This document shows, in pieces, positions 41,034 to 50,988 of a stretch of 64,000 nt of DNA (its first letter is position 1; each line of letters opens with the position of its first letter). The notes under the pieces are model-generated. The model saw only the letters and a program-made list of their open reading frames with translations, made no database searches and had not been told where the DNA came from. Source of the stretch: Chromatium okenii (GTDB lineage: Bacteria > Pseudomonadota > Gammaproteobacteria > Chromatiales > Chromatiaceae); the NCBI RefSeq assembly GCF_002958735.1, contig NZ_PPGH01000037.1, positions 62,001-126,000 on the forward strand, written 5' to 3'. A program made the translations under genes and the position numbers.

Positions 41034-43688
41034 ATGACCAACAAGCCGGACATTGATCCGCAAGAGACTCAGGAATGGCTCGACTCGCTCGACGCCGTGC
41101 TCGAAAACGAAGGCGTGGAACGCGCCCATTTCCTGCTGGAACGCCTGATTGACAAGGCGCGACGTTCTGGCGCTTATTTGCCGTACAGCGCCAACACTGC
41201 CTATCTCAACACCATTCCGATGCAGCGCCAGCAAGCGTTTCCCGGTGATCGGGCGATGGAGCGGCGGATTCGTTCCTTCGTCCGCTGGAACGCGATGGCG
41301 ATGGTGGTGCAAGCCAATCGGCTTTCGACCGAACTTGGCGGACACATCGCCAGCTTCGCGTCCTCGGCAACGCTGCTGGATGTGGCGTACACCCATTTTC
41401 TCCACGCCCGCGACAAGAATCACGGCGGCGATCTCGTGTTTTTTCAAGGGCATTCCGCGCCCGGCATTTACGCTCGCGCCTTTCTGGAAGGACGCATTAC
41501 CGAAGATCAGCTTTATAACTTCCGGCAGGAAGTAGACGGCAACGGCTTATCGTCTTATCCGCATCCGTGGCTGATGCCGAATTTCTGGCAATTCCCCACC
41601 GTGTCGATGGGACTCGGCCCGCTGATGGCGATCTATCAAGCGCGGTTTATGCGTTATCTAAATGATCGCGGACTGGTCGATACCACCAAACGCAAGGTTT
41701 GGGCATTTCTCGGCGACGGCGAAATGGACGAACCGGAATCGCTCGGCGCGATTTCGCTGGCAGCCCGCGAGCGGTTGGACAATCTCGTCTTTGTCGTCAA
41801 CTGCAACTTGCAGCGATTGGATGGTCCAGTGCGCGGCAACGGGCAGATTATTCAGGAATTAGAAGCAGTCTTCCGTGGCGCAGGCTGGAACGTCATCAAA
41901 GTGGTCTGGGGCAGTTATTGGGACCCGCTGCTGGCGCGGGATAAAAACGGCTTGCTGCTCAAACGCATGGAAGAATGCGTGGACGGTGATTATCAAACCT
42001 ACAAAGCGCGGGGCGGTGCATACACCCGCGAGCACTTTTTTGGCAAATATCCCGAATTAAAAGAAATGGTTGCCAACATGACCGACGAGGACATTTGGCG
42101 ACTCAATCGCGGCGGACACGATCCAGTCAAGGTGTTCAATGCCTATGCGCAGGCGATGACTGCGAATGGCAAACCGACCGTAATTTTGGCCAAAACCGTC
42201 AAGGGTTACGGCATGGGCGTCGCTGGCGAGGGAATGAATATCACCCACTCGCAGAAAAAGATGGGCGAAACGCACCTCAAAGCCTTCCGCGACCGCTTCA
42301 ACATTCCGATTTCTGATGACCTGATTGGCGCAGCGCCGTTTTATAAACCCGCCGCTGATAGCCCAGAAATCAAATATCTGCATAAAGTCCGCGAACGGCT
42401 CGGCGGCTTTTTGCCAGCGCGCCAGCCGATTGCTGCGCCGTTGGAAATACCGCCATTGGAAACGTTTCAACCGCTGCTCGACGGCAGTGGCGAAAAAGAA
42501 ATGTCTACCACGATGGCGCTGGTGCGGCTGCTGACCGCAATTTTGCGCGATAAAAATATCGGTCAATTGGTGGTGCCGATCGTGCCGGATGAAGCCCGCA
42601 CCTTCGGCATGGAAGGCATGTTCCGCCAGCTCGGGATTTACGCTTCGCAAGGTCAGTTGTACGAGCCGATGGATTCCGATCAAGTGATGTATTACCGCGA
42701 GGACAAAAAAGGGCAGATTTTGCAGGAAGGAATCAACGAAGCTGGCGCGATGTCATCGTGGATCGCCGCAGCGACTGCGTATGCCAATCACGGTCAGAGC
42801 ATGATTCCGTTTTACATCTATTACTCGATGTTCGGTTTTCAGCGCATCGGCGACCTTGCTTGGGCTGCTGGCGATATGCGGGCGCGTGGTTTCCTCATCG
42901 GTGGCACGGCTGGGCGCACCACGCTGGCAGGCGAAGGCTTGCAGCATCAAGACGGTCACAGCCCGATTCTCGCTTCCACCATTCCCAACTGCGTCGTTTA
43001 CGATCCCGCCTATGCCTATGAAATGGCGGTGATTGTTCACGATGGACTGCGGCGGATGTATCAGGAACAAGAAGATTGTTTCTATTACATCACCGCAATG
43101 AATGAAAACTACGTGCAGCCTGCGATGCCAGAAGACAGCGCGGCGGGTATTTTGCGCGGCATGTATCGCGTCCAGCGCGGCGAAGAACGCAGTCATCGCG
43201 TGCAATTGCTGGGATCAGGAACGATTCTGCGCGAAGTGCTCGCGGCTGCCGAGTTGCTGGCGCAGGATTTTGATGTCGGTTCGGCGGTGTGGAGCGTCAC
43301 CAGTTTCAACGAATTGCGCCGTGACGGAATCGACGTGGAACGTTGGAATCTGCTGCATCCCGAACAGGAGCAGCGCACCACTTATGTTGAGGCGCAATTG
43401 GCCGGAACTCGCGGTCCGATCATTGCTGCCACCGATTACATGCGTCTTTACGCCGAGCAGATTCGTCCGTATATGCCGCGTCGCTATTCAGTGCTGGGAA
43501 CCGACGGCTTTGGACGCAGTGACATGCGGGTGCAGTTGCGCAAGTTCTTTGAAGTCAATCGTTATTACATCGCGCTGGCGGCGCTTAAAGCTCTGGCGGA
43601 TGAGGGCGAAATTCCCACAACGATGGTTTCTGAGGCCATCGCCAAATACCGCATTGACCCAGAAAAACCCAATCCGGTCACGGTGTAA
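41034..43688 (+). CDS. aceE: Pyruvate dehydrogenase E1 component AceE
   Basis: Thiamine-diphosphate-dependent decarboxylase of the pyruvate dehydrogenase complex. The 884-aa length matches the homodimeric E1 of gammaproteobacteria, and the frame is intact. GDGEMDEPESLGAISLAARE and FVVNCNLQRLDGPVRGN form the GDG…N ThDP-binding fold. GHSAPGIYARAFLEGR and GGTAGRTTLAGEGLQHQDGH are further signatures. ATG 41034 is chosen over a TTG at 41022. aceF follows 21 bp after the stop. The operon lacks lpd in this window. Confidence 0.95.
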   Translation: MTNKPDIDPQETQEWLDSLDAVLENEGVERAHFLLERLIDKARRSGAYLPYSANTAYLNTIPMQRQQAFPGDRAMERRIRSFVRWNAMAMVVQANRLSTELGGHIASFASSATLLDVAYTHFLHARDKNHGGDLVFFQGHSAPGIYARAFLEGRITEDQLYNFRQEVDGNGLSSYPHPWLMPNFWQFPTVSMGLGPLMAIYQARFMRYLNDRGLVDTTKRKVWAFLGDGEMDEPESLGAISLAARERLDNLVFVVNCNLQRLDGPVRGNGQIIQELEAVFRGAGWNVIKVVWGSYWDPLLARDKNGLLLKRMEECVDGDYQTYKARGGAYTREHFFGKYPELKEMVANMTDEDIWRLNRGGHDPVKVFNAYAQAMTANGKPTVILAKTVKGYGMGVAGEGMNITHSQKKMGETHLKAFRDRFNIPISDDLIGAAPFYKPAADSPEIKYLHKVRERLGGFLPARQPIAAPLEIPPLETFQPLLDGSGEKEMSTTMALVRLLTAILRDKNIGQLVVPIVPDEARTFGMEGMFRQLGIYASQGQLYEPMDSDQVMYYREDKKGQILQEGINEAGAMSSWIAAATAYANHGQSMIPFYIYYSMFGFQRIGDLAWAAGDMRARGFLIGGTAGRTTLAGEGLQHQDGHSPILASTIPNCVVYDPAYAYEMAVIVHDGLRRMYQEQEDCFYYITAMNENYVQPAMPEDSAAGILRGMYRVQRGEERSHRVQLLGSGTILREVLAAAELLAQDFDVGSAVWSVTSFNELRRDGIDVERWNLLHPEQEQRTTYVEAQLAGTRGPIIAATDYMRLYAEQIRPYMPRRYSVLGTDGFGRSDMRVQLRKFFEVNRYYIALAALKALADEGEIPTTMVSEAIAKYRIDPEKPNPVTV

Positions 43689-43709
43689 CGGACTTCAAGG
43701 AGAATGCGC

Positions 43710-45341
43710 GTGGCAACCATTGAAGAAATTGTGCTTCCCGACATCGGCGATTTTGCCAATGTCGAAGTGATTGAAATTCTGGTCGCACCCGGCGATCAAG
43801 TGCTGGCGGAGCAGTCGCTGCTCACGGTGGAAAGTGACAAAGCAACGATTGAAATCCCTGCGCCGCGAGTTGGCGTGATTCAAGAAGTGATTGTGCGCAT
43901 CGGCGACAAAGTCAGTCAGGGAGCGCGACTGATGACGCTGGCAGTGGGCGAAGGTGCGCCTGATGCAGCGCCAGCAGTGGTTGTTGATACGCTGCCGGTG
44001 ACACCAGAACTGCCGCCCGTTGCTCCTGCGGCGGAAGTAGAAATTATTTCCGTCATTCTGCCGGACATCGGCGATTTGAGTGATTTGCCGGTGGTAGAAA
44101 TTTTGGTTGCCCCAGGCGATCGCATCACCGCCAATCAGTCGCTGCTGACGTTGGAAACCGATAAAGCGACGATGGAAGTGCCTGCGCCGCAAGCCGGAAT
44201 TGTGGAAGAAATTGCGGTCAAAATCGGCGATGTGCTCAATCCCGGCGATTTATTGCTGATGCTGCGTCCGGTGGAGCAATCCACTCCAGCGCCCGTTGCG
44301 CCAGCGAAAGCACCAGAAAATCCGTTGTTAGAACAACCGGATCAGCAAAATTCCACACCGCCAGCTCGCGCCCACGGTGAAGCTGAACGCCGTCAAGCGC
44401 CAGTGTTGCCGCGCCCAGCGGATATGACCGCAATTGCGACTGGGCGCAAACCTCACGCCAGCCCAACGGTGCGCCGCTTTGCACGGGAACTCGGTGTGGA
44501 TTTGGCGCGAGTGAAAGGTTCTGGCGCGAAAGGGCGAGCGACCAAAGCTGATGTGCAGAGTTTTGTGAAAAAGACGCTGGCGCAGGGCAACGCTGGTGGC
44601 GCAGCAGCTTCTCTGCCATTTGCATTTCCCGCTGCGCCAGAAGTCGATTACAGCCGCTTTGGTGCGATTGAAGTTGTTGATTTGTCGCGCATTAAAAAAC
44701 TCAGCGGACGGCATTTGCACCGCTGCTGGCTAACCGTGCCGCATGTCACGCAATTCGATCAAGCCGACATTACCGAGCTGGAGGCGTTCCGCAAAAGTCA
44801 GCCGGACGGTGTCAAATTGACGTTGCTGGCGTTTTTGCTCAAAGCTGTTGCGGTGGCGCTACAACGAATGCCAATTTTGAAAGCATCGTTGAGCGGCGAC
44901 GGCGAGCAATTGGTGTTCAAACAGTTCACGCATATCGGCGTGGCGGTGGATACGCCGAACGGTTTGCTGGTGCCGGTGGTGCGCGATGTAGATCAGAAAA
45001 ATCTCACGGCGCTGGCGCAGGAACTGGTTGATTTAAGTGCTAAAGCTCGCGCTGGCAAACTCGCTCCAGCGGATTTACAGTGCGGTTGCTTTTCGATTTC
45101 CAGTCTCGGCGGAATCGGCGGCACGGCATTTACGCCCATCGTCAACGCGCCGGAAGTAGCGATTCTCGGCGTGTCACGTTCGGCGATGCAGCCGGTGTGG
45201 AATGGCGCAGAATTTGTGCCGCGTCTGCTGCTGCCGCTGTCATTGTCATATGACCATCGCGTCGTTGATGGCGCAGACGGAGCGCGATTTACCACGTTGC
45301 TGGCGCAATTGCTGGGCGATATTCGGCGGTTGCTGTTGTGA
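43710..45341 (+). CDS. aceF: Dihydrolipoyllysine-residue acetyltransferase AceF
   Basis: E2 core of the pyruvate dehydrogenase complex, about 543 aa. It has two lipoyl domains, with lipoyl lysines in ESDKATIEIP (about residue 46) and ETDKATMEVP (about 153), separated by Ala/Pro-rich linkers. The E3-binding domain (SPTVRRFARELGVDLARVKG) and the catalytic domain with YDHRVVDGAD near the C-terminus follow. AAGGAG at 43697-43702 is only 1 nt before ATG 43704 but 7 nt before GTG 43710, so GTG is the better start. It sits directly after aceE and ends at a repeat that doubles as a terminator. Confidence 0.95.
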   Translation: MATIEEIVLPDIGDFANVEVIEILVAPGDQVLAEQSLLTVESDKATIEIPAPRVGVIQEVIVRIGDKVSQGARLMTLAVGEGAPDAAPAVVVDTLPVTPELPPVAPAAEVEIISVILPDIGDLSDLPVVEILVAPGDRITANQSLLTLETDKATMEVPAPQAGIVEEIAVKIGDVLNPGDLLLMLRPVEQSTPAPVAPAKAPENPLLEQPDQQNSTPPARAHGEAERRQAPVLPRPADMTAIATGRKPHASPTVRRFARELGVDLARVKGSGAKGRATKADVQSFVKKTLAQGNAGGAAASLPFAFPAAPEVDYSRFGAIEVVDLSRIKKLSGRHLHRCWLTVPHVTQFDQADITELEAFRKSQPDGVKLTLLAFLLKAVAVALQRMPILKASLSGDGEQLVFKQFTHIGVAVDTPNGLLVPVVRDVDQKNLTALAQELVDLSAKARAGKLAPADLQCGCFSISSLGGIGGTAFTPIVNAPEVAILGVSRSAMQPVWNGAEFVPRLLLPLSLSYDHRVVDGADGARFTTLLAQLLGDIRRLLL

Positions 45342-45371
45342 AATCCTGAAAATTCTCAACCGCCCGAGCTT

Positions 45372-45410
45372 AAATCCCCCAACCCCCCTTTTTCAAAGGG
45401 GGGCTTTTTT
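45372..45410 (+). terminator. Palindromic G/C-run repeat acting as aceF terminator
   Basis: AAATCCCCCAACCCCCCTTT-ttc-AAAGGGGGG followed by CTTTTTT. The nine-base stem CCCCCCTTT/AAAGGGGGG plus T tract makes a textbook intrinsic terminator 31 nt after the aceF stop. Same repeat family as the copies inside coding genes at 10068, 11946 and 31354. Confidence 0.85.
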
Positions 45411-45431
45411 CTGTTTCTGGAATTGCATCTC

Positions 45432-46019
45432 ATGCTGACTGCTGCACAACTCGCTGAATTACGGCGAGATATTCAATTTCAAGTCGAACTTGGCGGACGC
45501 AATCTGCGACTAACGAGCACTTGGGGATTATTTTCGCCGCGAGAAATTGATGAAGGAACGCGACTGTTATTGAGCCATTTGCAGCCAGAGGCGAATGCCG
45601 ATTGTTTAGATTTAGGTTGTGGTTATGGCGCGATTGGGCTGGCGCTGGCGGTGCAGGCGCATCAAGGGCGCACACTGATGATTGATAAGGATTTTGTTGC
45701 CGTTGATTACGCAAATCGTAATCTTCGGCTGAATGGGATTCAAAACGCCAGCGCCCAGTTGAGTAACGGTTTCGATCAGGTTGAACAGGGACAACAGTTT
45801 GATCTGATTGCCAGCAACGTTCCGGCAAAAGTGGGAAAAGAATTGCTGGCGCTGTTGCTGCACGATGCGTATGCGCGGCTGCGCCCCGGTGGGCGACTGT
45901 ATTTGGTGACAATCAACGGGTTGCGCCAATATATGAAACGCAATTTAACTGAAGTCTTTGGCAATTACGATAAACTCAAACAGGGCACGCATTACACCGT
46001 AGCACTGGCGTTGCGATGA
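45432..46019 (+). CDS. RsmC-like class I SAM methyltransferase
   Basis: 195-aa methyltransferase of the MTS (methyltransferase small) group that includes rRNA guanine methyltransferases. Motif I is CLDLGCGYGAIGLALAV, then MIDKDFVAVDYANRNLRLNG. Instead of NPPF, motif IV reads SNVPAK, as in a subgroup of these enzymes whose substrates are unknown. LRPGGRLYLVTI is motif VI. The YTVALALR tail is usual for RsmC-like domains. ATG 45432 is chosen; a TTG lies 9 nt earlier. It follows the aceF terminator. Confidence 0.8.
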   Translation: MLTAAQLAELRRDIQFQVELGGRNLRLTSTWGLFSPREIDEGTRLLLSHLQPEANADCLDLGCGYGAIGLALAVQAHQGRTLMIDKDFVAVDYANRNLRLNGIQNASAQLSNGFDQVEQGQQFDLIASNVPAKVGKELLALLLHDAYARLRPGGRLYLVTINGLRQYMKRNLTEVFGNYDKLKQGTHYTVALALR

Positions 46020-46095
46020 ATGAGAAGGCTGGCGCATTTGTGTGTGAAAATAATTAAGCAATTTTTCGCGTCATTAAATCGCAGCGCATAAAAAG

Positions 46096-46130
46096 AAACC
46101 CAGCATTCAATAATTGAATGCTGGGTTTTA
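46096..46130. terminator. Intrinsic terminator between the methyltransferase and tRNA-Glu
   Basis: Perfect 15-bp stem AAACCCAGCATTCAA / TTGAATGCTGGGTTT with a 3-nt loop. TTTT follows on the + strand and A tracts precede it, so it can stop transcripts from both sides. Confidence 0.85.
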
Positions 46131-46133
46131 ATA

Positions 46134-46209
46134 TGGCGTCCCCACGGGGGTTCGAACCCCGGTTACCGCCGTGAAAGGGCGATGTCCTAGGCCACTAGAC
46201 GATGGGGAC
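46134..46209 (-). tRNA. tRNA-Glu (anticodon TTC)
   Basis: 76 nt including the encoded CCA. On the minus strand: acceptor GTCCCCA pairs with TGGGGAC near the 3' end, the D-stem region reads TCGTCTAGTGGCCTAGGACA, anticodon loop CCTTTCAC gives TTC, and the T-loop is GGTTCGAACC. All four arms fold. Confidence 0.95.
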
Positions 46210-46261
46210 TAAACTTGTCATCAATTAAAACCTGAATAAGTTATTTTAGCAATTAAATTAT

Positions 46262-46337
46262 TGGTGGAGCCAGGCGGGATCGAACCGCCGACCTCAACAC
46301 TGCCAGTGTTGCGCTCTCCCAGCTGAGCTATGGCCCC
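46262..46337 (-). tRNA. tRNA-Ala (anticodon GGC)
   Basis: 76 nt with encoded CCA on the minus strand. Acceptor GGGGCCA pairs with TGGCTCC (G-T tolerated), D-arm AGCTCAGCTGGGAGAGC, anticodon loop CTGGCAG gives GGC, T-loop GGTTCGATCC. It lies 52 bp upstream of tRNA-Glu on the same strand, so the two form one transcript ending at the 46096 hairpin. Confidence 0.95.
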
Positions 46338-46548
46338 ATTCATTAACAATGCTTTCTGAGACCGACAATGTTAAAGGCTGTCTTTTCGTTTGTCTAGCTC
46401 AAATTTTTATCTGCACAATTCAGACACCATTGATAATGAATTCCGGTTGCAGAATCTTTAATCTGCAAAGTATTTAGATTTGTTTTCACTCTCGCACCCG
46501 CCAGCAGATTGATGACTGCGATCTGTCTACATAGGAAATTTGAGTCGA

Positions 46549-47564
46549 ATGCGTCACATGCTTGCTCCCTTACCCGCTGAATTCTCAGGTTTAATCGACC
46601 GTTTTGGACGGAAAATCACCTATGCCCGACTCTCGATCACCGACCGTTGTGATTTGCGCTGCATCTACTGTGTTTCGGAAGGAACGCGCTTTTTGCCACG
46701 CAACCAATTGTTAACATTAGAAGAAATTGCCCGCATCGGCAGATGTTTGACTGAACTCGGCATCACCAAACTGCGCATCACCGGCGGCGAGCCACTCGTC
46801 CGCCGCAACGCCATCTGGCTGTTTGAGCAACTCGGCGCACTTCCCGCACTTCACGACCTCAGCATTACCACCAACGGCACGCAACTTGCCCGCGATGCGT
46901 GCGCACTCCACGCTGCCGGCGTGACACGAGTGAACATCAGCCTTGATTCGCTGCAACCAGCACGTTTCCAGCAACTGACTCGTGTCGGCACACTCAGCAA
47001 AACCCTCAATGGAATCAACGCCGCAATCCGTACCGGTTTTCAGCACATCAAACTCAACAGCGTCATTCTCCACCACCATAACCACGATGAAGTGCTTGAT
47101 CTCGCTCGCTTCGCCATCAATCACGGCATCGACATCAGCTTTATTGAAGAAATGCCGCTCGGCATCAATGGCGACCGCAGTGCCACTTATTATTCTAGCG
47201 ACGCTATTCGCAATGATCTTAATCAAGCATTTGACTTATCCCCACCACCGAGCGCAGCGGTGGACCGGCGAATTATTATCGTATTGCAGGAACAAACAGC
47301 CGTATTGGATTTATTTCACCATACAGCCACAATTTTTGTGCTAGTTGTAATCGTATTCGCATCACTGCTGCGGGAAGTTTATTGCCTTGCCTCGGCCAAA
47401 CACAATCAATTGATTTGCGGCGCGTGATTCGCGCTAATCCGCTTGAAGATCAACGGGTTAAATCGGCAATTTATGCCGCTGTCATGTTAAAACCACTGGG
47501 ACATGAATTCACCCATGCAGTGACTTCAACATTAACCCGCTGTATGAATATGACTGGCGGATAA
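46549..47564 (+). CDS. moaA: GTP 3',8-cyclase MoaA (one frameshift)
   Basis: Radical-SAM enzyme of the first step of molybdopterin synthesis. SITDRCDLRCIYCVSEG carries the CxxxCxxC cluster, LGITKLRITGGEPLVRR is the SAM site. The second [4Fe-4S] cluster, HNFCASCNRIRITAAGSLLP with the third Cys after it, lies in a different frame beyond 47260; one missing base near there (PPPSAA to GGPANYYRIAG) restores a 338-aa protein. ATG 46549 is chosen; the last Gly-Gly tail (MTGG) needed for activity is present. Works with mobA in this window. Confidence 0.92.
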
Positions 47565-47578
47565 CAATAAGCAATAAA

Positions 47579-47629
47579 AATGGTGCCATAGAAGCACCAT
47601 TATTAAGCGTCACAGCGCACCGTGACGCT
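47579..47629. terminator. Two hairpins between convergent moaA and glgC
   Basis: AATGGTGC / GCACCATT (8 bp, 7-nt loop) and AGCGTCAC / GTGACGCT (8 bp, 8-nt loop), set in the gap between the converging genes. Position suggests bidirectional termination. The second arm resembles the GCGTCACACT hairpin at 16515. Confidence 0.5.
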
Positions 47630-47651
47630 AATCCCAATTCACTCGCTAACG

Positions 47652-48914
47652 TTATTCCGAATAACCGCCGCGTCCACCAGTACCGCGATTATCACGCGCA
47701 AAATAATTCACTCGTCCCATTGGAATTACAGTAACGCCACCTTCACTGACATGAAAACGCTGCCGATCTTTCAATGGATCAAAACCGATTTCATCGCCAG
47801 CGGCAATGATGTTATGGCGATCGACAATCACTTTGCGCAATCGCGCTCCACGACACACTCGCGCATAATCCATAATGACGCAATCTTCCAGAACTACATC
47901 TTCTTCAATCACTGCTTCACGGCGAATAATTGAATTGGTAATCTTGGCTCCTTCATGAATCATCGTTGCCGCAGCTAATAGGCTGTTGCGAATCTCACCA
48001 CCGAGAATTCGCGCCACCGGCCCTTGATAGCTGCTTGAAAAGATTGGCCAATCAGGATTAAACATATCAAACACTGGCTCGTGTCCCAGCACATCTTGGT
48101 GCGCTTCAAAATACGCATCAATGGTTCCAAGATCACGCCAATACACGCGATTTTCATACGGTAAAATACCCGGCACTTCATTCGTAGCAAAATCGTATGC
48201 GAATAGCCGATGTGTCCGCAGCAATCGCGGTAAAACATGTTGTCCGAAATCAGTTTCACCAGCTTCCTGCGCTTCTTTTAATGCTTTGACCAAAACATCA
48301 GCATTAAAGATGTAATTCCCCATCGAGGCAAAGGCTTGACTGGGATCAGTGGGCATTGGCGTTGGATGATCGGGTTTTTCTTCAAAGGCTTGAATGCGAC
48401 CATCGCTATCGGCAGCAATCACGCCAAATCCCTGCGCATCACGCAACGGAACCGGCAGTGCGGCAATGGTGACATCAGCTTTGCGTTGCTGATGAAATTC
48501 AACCATTTGCCGAATGTCCATGCGATAAATGTGGTCTGCGCCAAACACGGCGACCAAGTTGGGACGATGTTCTTCGATGAGGTTGATATTTTGCGTAATG
48601 GCGTCTGCCGTACCTTGGAACCAATGTTCGCCGGTCATCATCTGCGGCGGAACGACGGTGACAAATTGACTTTGCAGCAGCGGTGAAATGGTCCAGGCTT
48701 TGCGTACATGTTCGATCAACGCCTGAGATTTATACTGCACCAGCAGATAGATCGTTGAAATTTGGGAATTAACCAAATTGCTCAAAACGAAATCGACGAT
48801 GCGATAACGAGCGCCAAAAGGCACTGAGGGTTTAGAGCGCCCAGTTGTCAGCGGTTGCAATCTGGCGCCTTGCCCGCCAGCCATGACGAAAGCAATGATT
48901 CTGTCGTTGTGCAT
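47652..48914 (-). CDS. glgC: Glucose-1-phosphate adenylyltransferase GlgC
   Basis: Makes ADP-glucose for glycogen synthesis. About 420 aa, N-terminal nucleotidyltransferase domain with FVMAGGQGARLQPLTTGRSK, WFQGTADAITQN and FGADHIYRMD, then YWRDLGTIDAYFEAHQDVLG and a left-handed beta-helix domain (from IRNSLLAAATMIHEGA). I chose ATG 48914 with GGAG 8 nt upstream; the longer frame adds 46 residues unlike GlgC. Fructose-1,6-bisphosphate-type allosteric control is usual in the family. No other glycogen genes are nearby. Confidence 0.94.
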   Translation of the reverse strand: MHNDRIIAFVMAGGQGARLQPLTTGRSKPSVPFGARYRIVDFVLSNLVNSQISTIYLLVQYKSQALIEHVRKAWTISPLLQSQFVTVVPPQMMTGEHWFQGTADAITQNINLIEEHRPNLVAVFGADHIYRMDIRQMVEFHQQRKADVTIAALPVPLRDAQGFGVIAADSDGRIQAFEEKPDHPTPMPTDPSQAFASMGNYIFNADVLVKALKEAQEAGETDFGQHVLPRLLRTHRLFAYDFATNEVPGILPYENRVYWRDLGTIDAYFEAHQDVLGHEPVFDMFNPDWPIFSSSYQGPVARILGGEIRNSLLAAATMIHEGAKITNSIIRREAVIEEDVVLEDCVIMDYARVCRGARLRKVIVDRHNIIAAGDEIGFDPLKDRQRFHVSEGGVTVIPMGRVNYFARDNRGTGGRGGYSE

Positions 48915-49078
48915 AATTTTCTCCGCAAGCCCGTGCTTCGGGCGCTGTCGATGAGGTGTCGGTTGCGACGCGCAATGATAAACCTGTCGATCAACGCTTG
49001 GCTTGCGAATCGTCTGTCGTTGGCGAACAACCAAACAAATTGACGAAATCACTGCTAGTCGGTTAACTTTACGCGCTT

Positions 49079-49635
49079 ATGTCAACTAAATTACTCAATT
49101 CTCTTGATCCTTGGCGAGCAGTGCGAAATGAACTTTCGCTGGTCGGTCAGGTTGCTCTAATTGAATTGACGCGGTTGAACGCCATCGTGCTCGCAGGTAC
49201 GGATAACGCCATCTCACAAGTGGATTATCAATTGCGTTTTACGCGCAGCCGCGAGGGCGACAAGTTGGTTACTGGGCGCGTTCAAGCACGTTTGCGGCTG
49301 CCGTGTCAGCGGTGTTTAGGCGTGGTTGAAATTGCGATTGATGTGCCGCTGAGTTTGGGGTTGGTGACGACTGAAGCACTGGCTGAAGCGTTGCCGTCTG
49401 ATCTTGAACCGTTAATCGTGATTGACGATCAGTGTCACCGCTGGCGCTGATTGAAGACGAGCTGCTGCTGGCGATTCCAACAATTCCGCGCCATGACGAA
49501 GGTGATTGTCAGGCTCCAGCGCCAGCATTGATTAATAACCAAGAATCAGGCGCAAATATCGCGTCTGCTTGTACAGAAAAAGCGCCTCATCCGTTTGCGA
49601 TATTACGCGGATTGAAGCGCGATCAAGACCACTGA
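49079..49635 (+). CDS. yceD: YceD/DUF177 rRNA accumulation protein (one frameshift)
   Basis: Conserved protein encoded just before rpmF in proteobacteria and linked to 23S rRNA levels. VQARLRLPCQRCLGVVEI contains the family's CxxC pair. The first frame stops at 49450; the expected tail SPLALIEDELLLAIPTIPRH, with the conserved glutamates, lies in another frame and runs to 49635, needing one base near 49430. Corrected length is about 185 aa. It is the first gene of the rpmF-fab cluster and divergent from glgC. Confidence 0.88.
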
Positions 49636-49730
49636 TTTTCAAACGCAGGATCAATTCCTGTATTCCTTAAACGTGTTGCAGAAGCAGCGGTTACTGTGCT
49701 GGTTGCTATTCTGCGTGGAGATTAAAAAGC

Positions 49731-49907
49731 ATGGCTGTTCAACAAAATCGCAAAACCCCGTCCAAACGCGGAATGCGCCGTTCCCACGATGCGCTGACTA
49801 AACCCACGTTGTCGGTTGATCCGACCAGCGGTGAAACGCATCGCCGTCATCACATCACCGCTGACGGCTTTTATCGTGGTCGCAAGGTTTTGGATAAGGC
49901 TGAGTGA
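49731..49907 (+). CDS. rpmF: 50S ribosomal protein L32
   Basis: 58-aa protein: [20 protein letters not shown], then [14 protein letters not shown] and [16 protein letters not shown]. This is the full bL32 pattern; the zinc-ribbon cysteines of some members are absent, as in many gammaproteobacteria. GGAG lies 10 nt before the ATG. Its stop overlaps the GTG of plsX. Confidence 0.95.
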   Translation: MAVQQNRKTPSKRGMRRSHDALTKPTLSVDPTSGETHRRHHITADGFYRGRKVLDKAE

Positions 49908-50988
49908 GCCAGTCCGGTCGCAGCGGCGTTGTGCAATTAATGCGTTCCCGTCACGACAAAAAACGTCCCACCGCACCACCGTGCACCATCGCACTGGATG
50001 CGATGGGCGGCGATCACGGTTCTGATGTGGTGGTTCCGGCTGCGTTGCGGTTTCATGCGGATAATCCGCATGTCACCCTGATTTTGGTTGGACAAGAAGC
50101 GCAGATCAACGAACACCTTGGCAACAGCGCCCGCGAGCGCATTCGTATTCAGCCAGCCACGCAAACAGTGGCAATGGACGAATCACCGTCAAAAGCCCTG
50201 CGCAATAAAAAAGATTCCTCCATGCGCGTGGCGATTGACTTGGTGAAAAACGGTCAAGCCGATGCCTGCGTCAGTGCTGGCAACACCGGTGCACTGATGG
50301 CGACCGCTCGCTTCGTGTTGAAAATGCTGCCGAATGTAGATCGACCGGCGATTATTACTGCCGTGCCCTCGATTTACGGTCACACGCACATGCTCGATCT
50401 CGGCGCGAATGTTGATTGCACTGCCGAGCATCTGTTTCAGTTTGCAGTGATGGGCAGCGAGTTGGTGGCGGCAGTCGATAGCGTCGCTAGACCACGAGTG
50501 GCGTTGCTCAACATCGGGCAGGAAGAAATCAAAGGCAATGACCAAGTCAAGCAGGCGCACGAATTGCTGGCGCGTAGTGGCTTGAATTACATCGGTTATG
50601 TCGAAGGCGATGGCATCTTTTTGAGCGATGTTGATCTGGTCGTGTCCGACGGTTTCGTCGGTAACGTCGCGCTCAAATGCAGCGAAGGAGTGGCGAAATT
50701 CGTGCGCCATTCGCTCACCGCGCAGTTCAAACGAACGTGGTGGACACGCTTGGCGGGATTGGCAGCACTGCCGATTCTCAAAAGTTTTCGCCGGACGATG
50801 GACCCACGTCGCTACAACGGAGCCAGTCTGCTCGGACTGCGCGGCATCGTGATTAAAAGTCATGGCGGCGCAGATGTGCTGGCCTTTGAAAATGCGATCT
50901 ATATTGCTGAAAAAGAAATCCGCGCCAGCGGATTAGCGAGCAGGTCGGTCTCCACCTCGGCAGTGAACAATACAGGGAAACCGCCTGA
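49904..50988 (+). CDS. plsX: Phosphate acyltransferase PlsX (one frameshift)
   Basis: Converts acyl-ACP to acyl-phosphate for phospholipid synthesis. [59 protein letters not shown] and [20 protein letters not shown] are the main blocks. The open frame continues into fabH because of a missing base near 50938; in the alternative frame the protein ends GSEQYRETA with a TGA at 50986-50988 overlapping the fabH ATG (TGATG). The GTG start (GTGA overlap with rpmF) is assumed; ATG 49940 is possible. About 361 aa. Confidence 0.9.

Noticed and set aside
45430..45912. 160-codon minus-strand frame opposite the RsmC-like methyltransferase
   Set aside because: The plus strand carries full methyltransferase motifs; the antisense frame has low-complexity Pro/Arg/Gln content.
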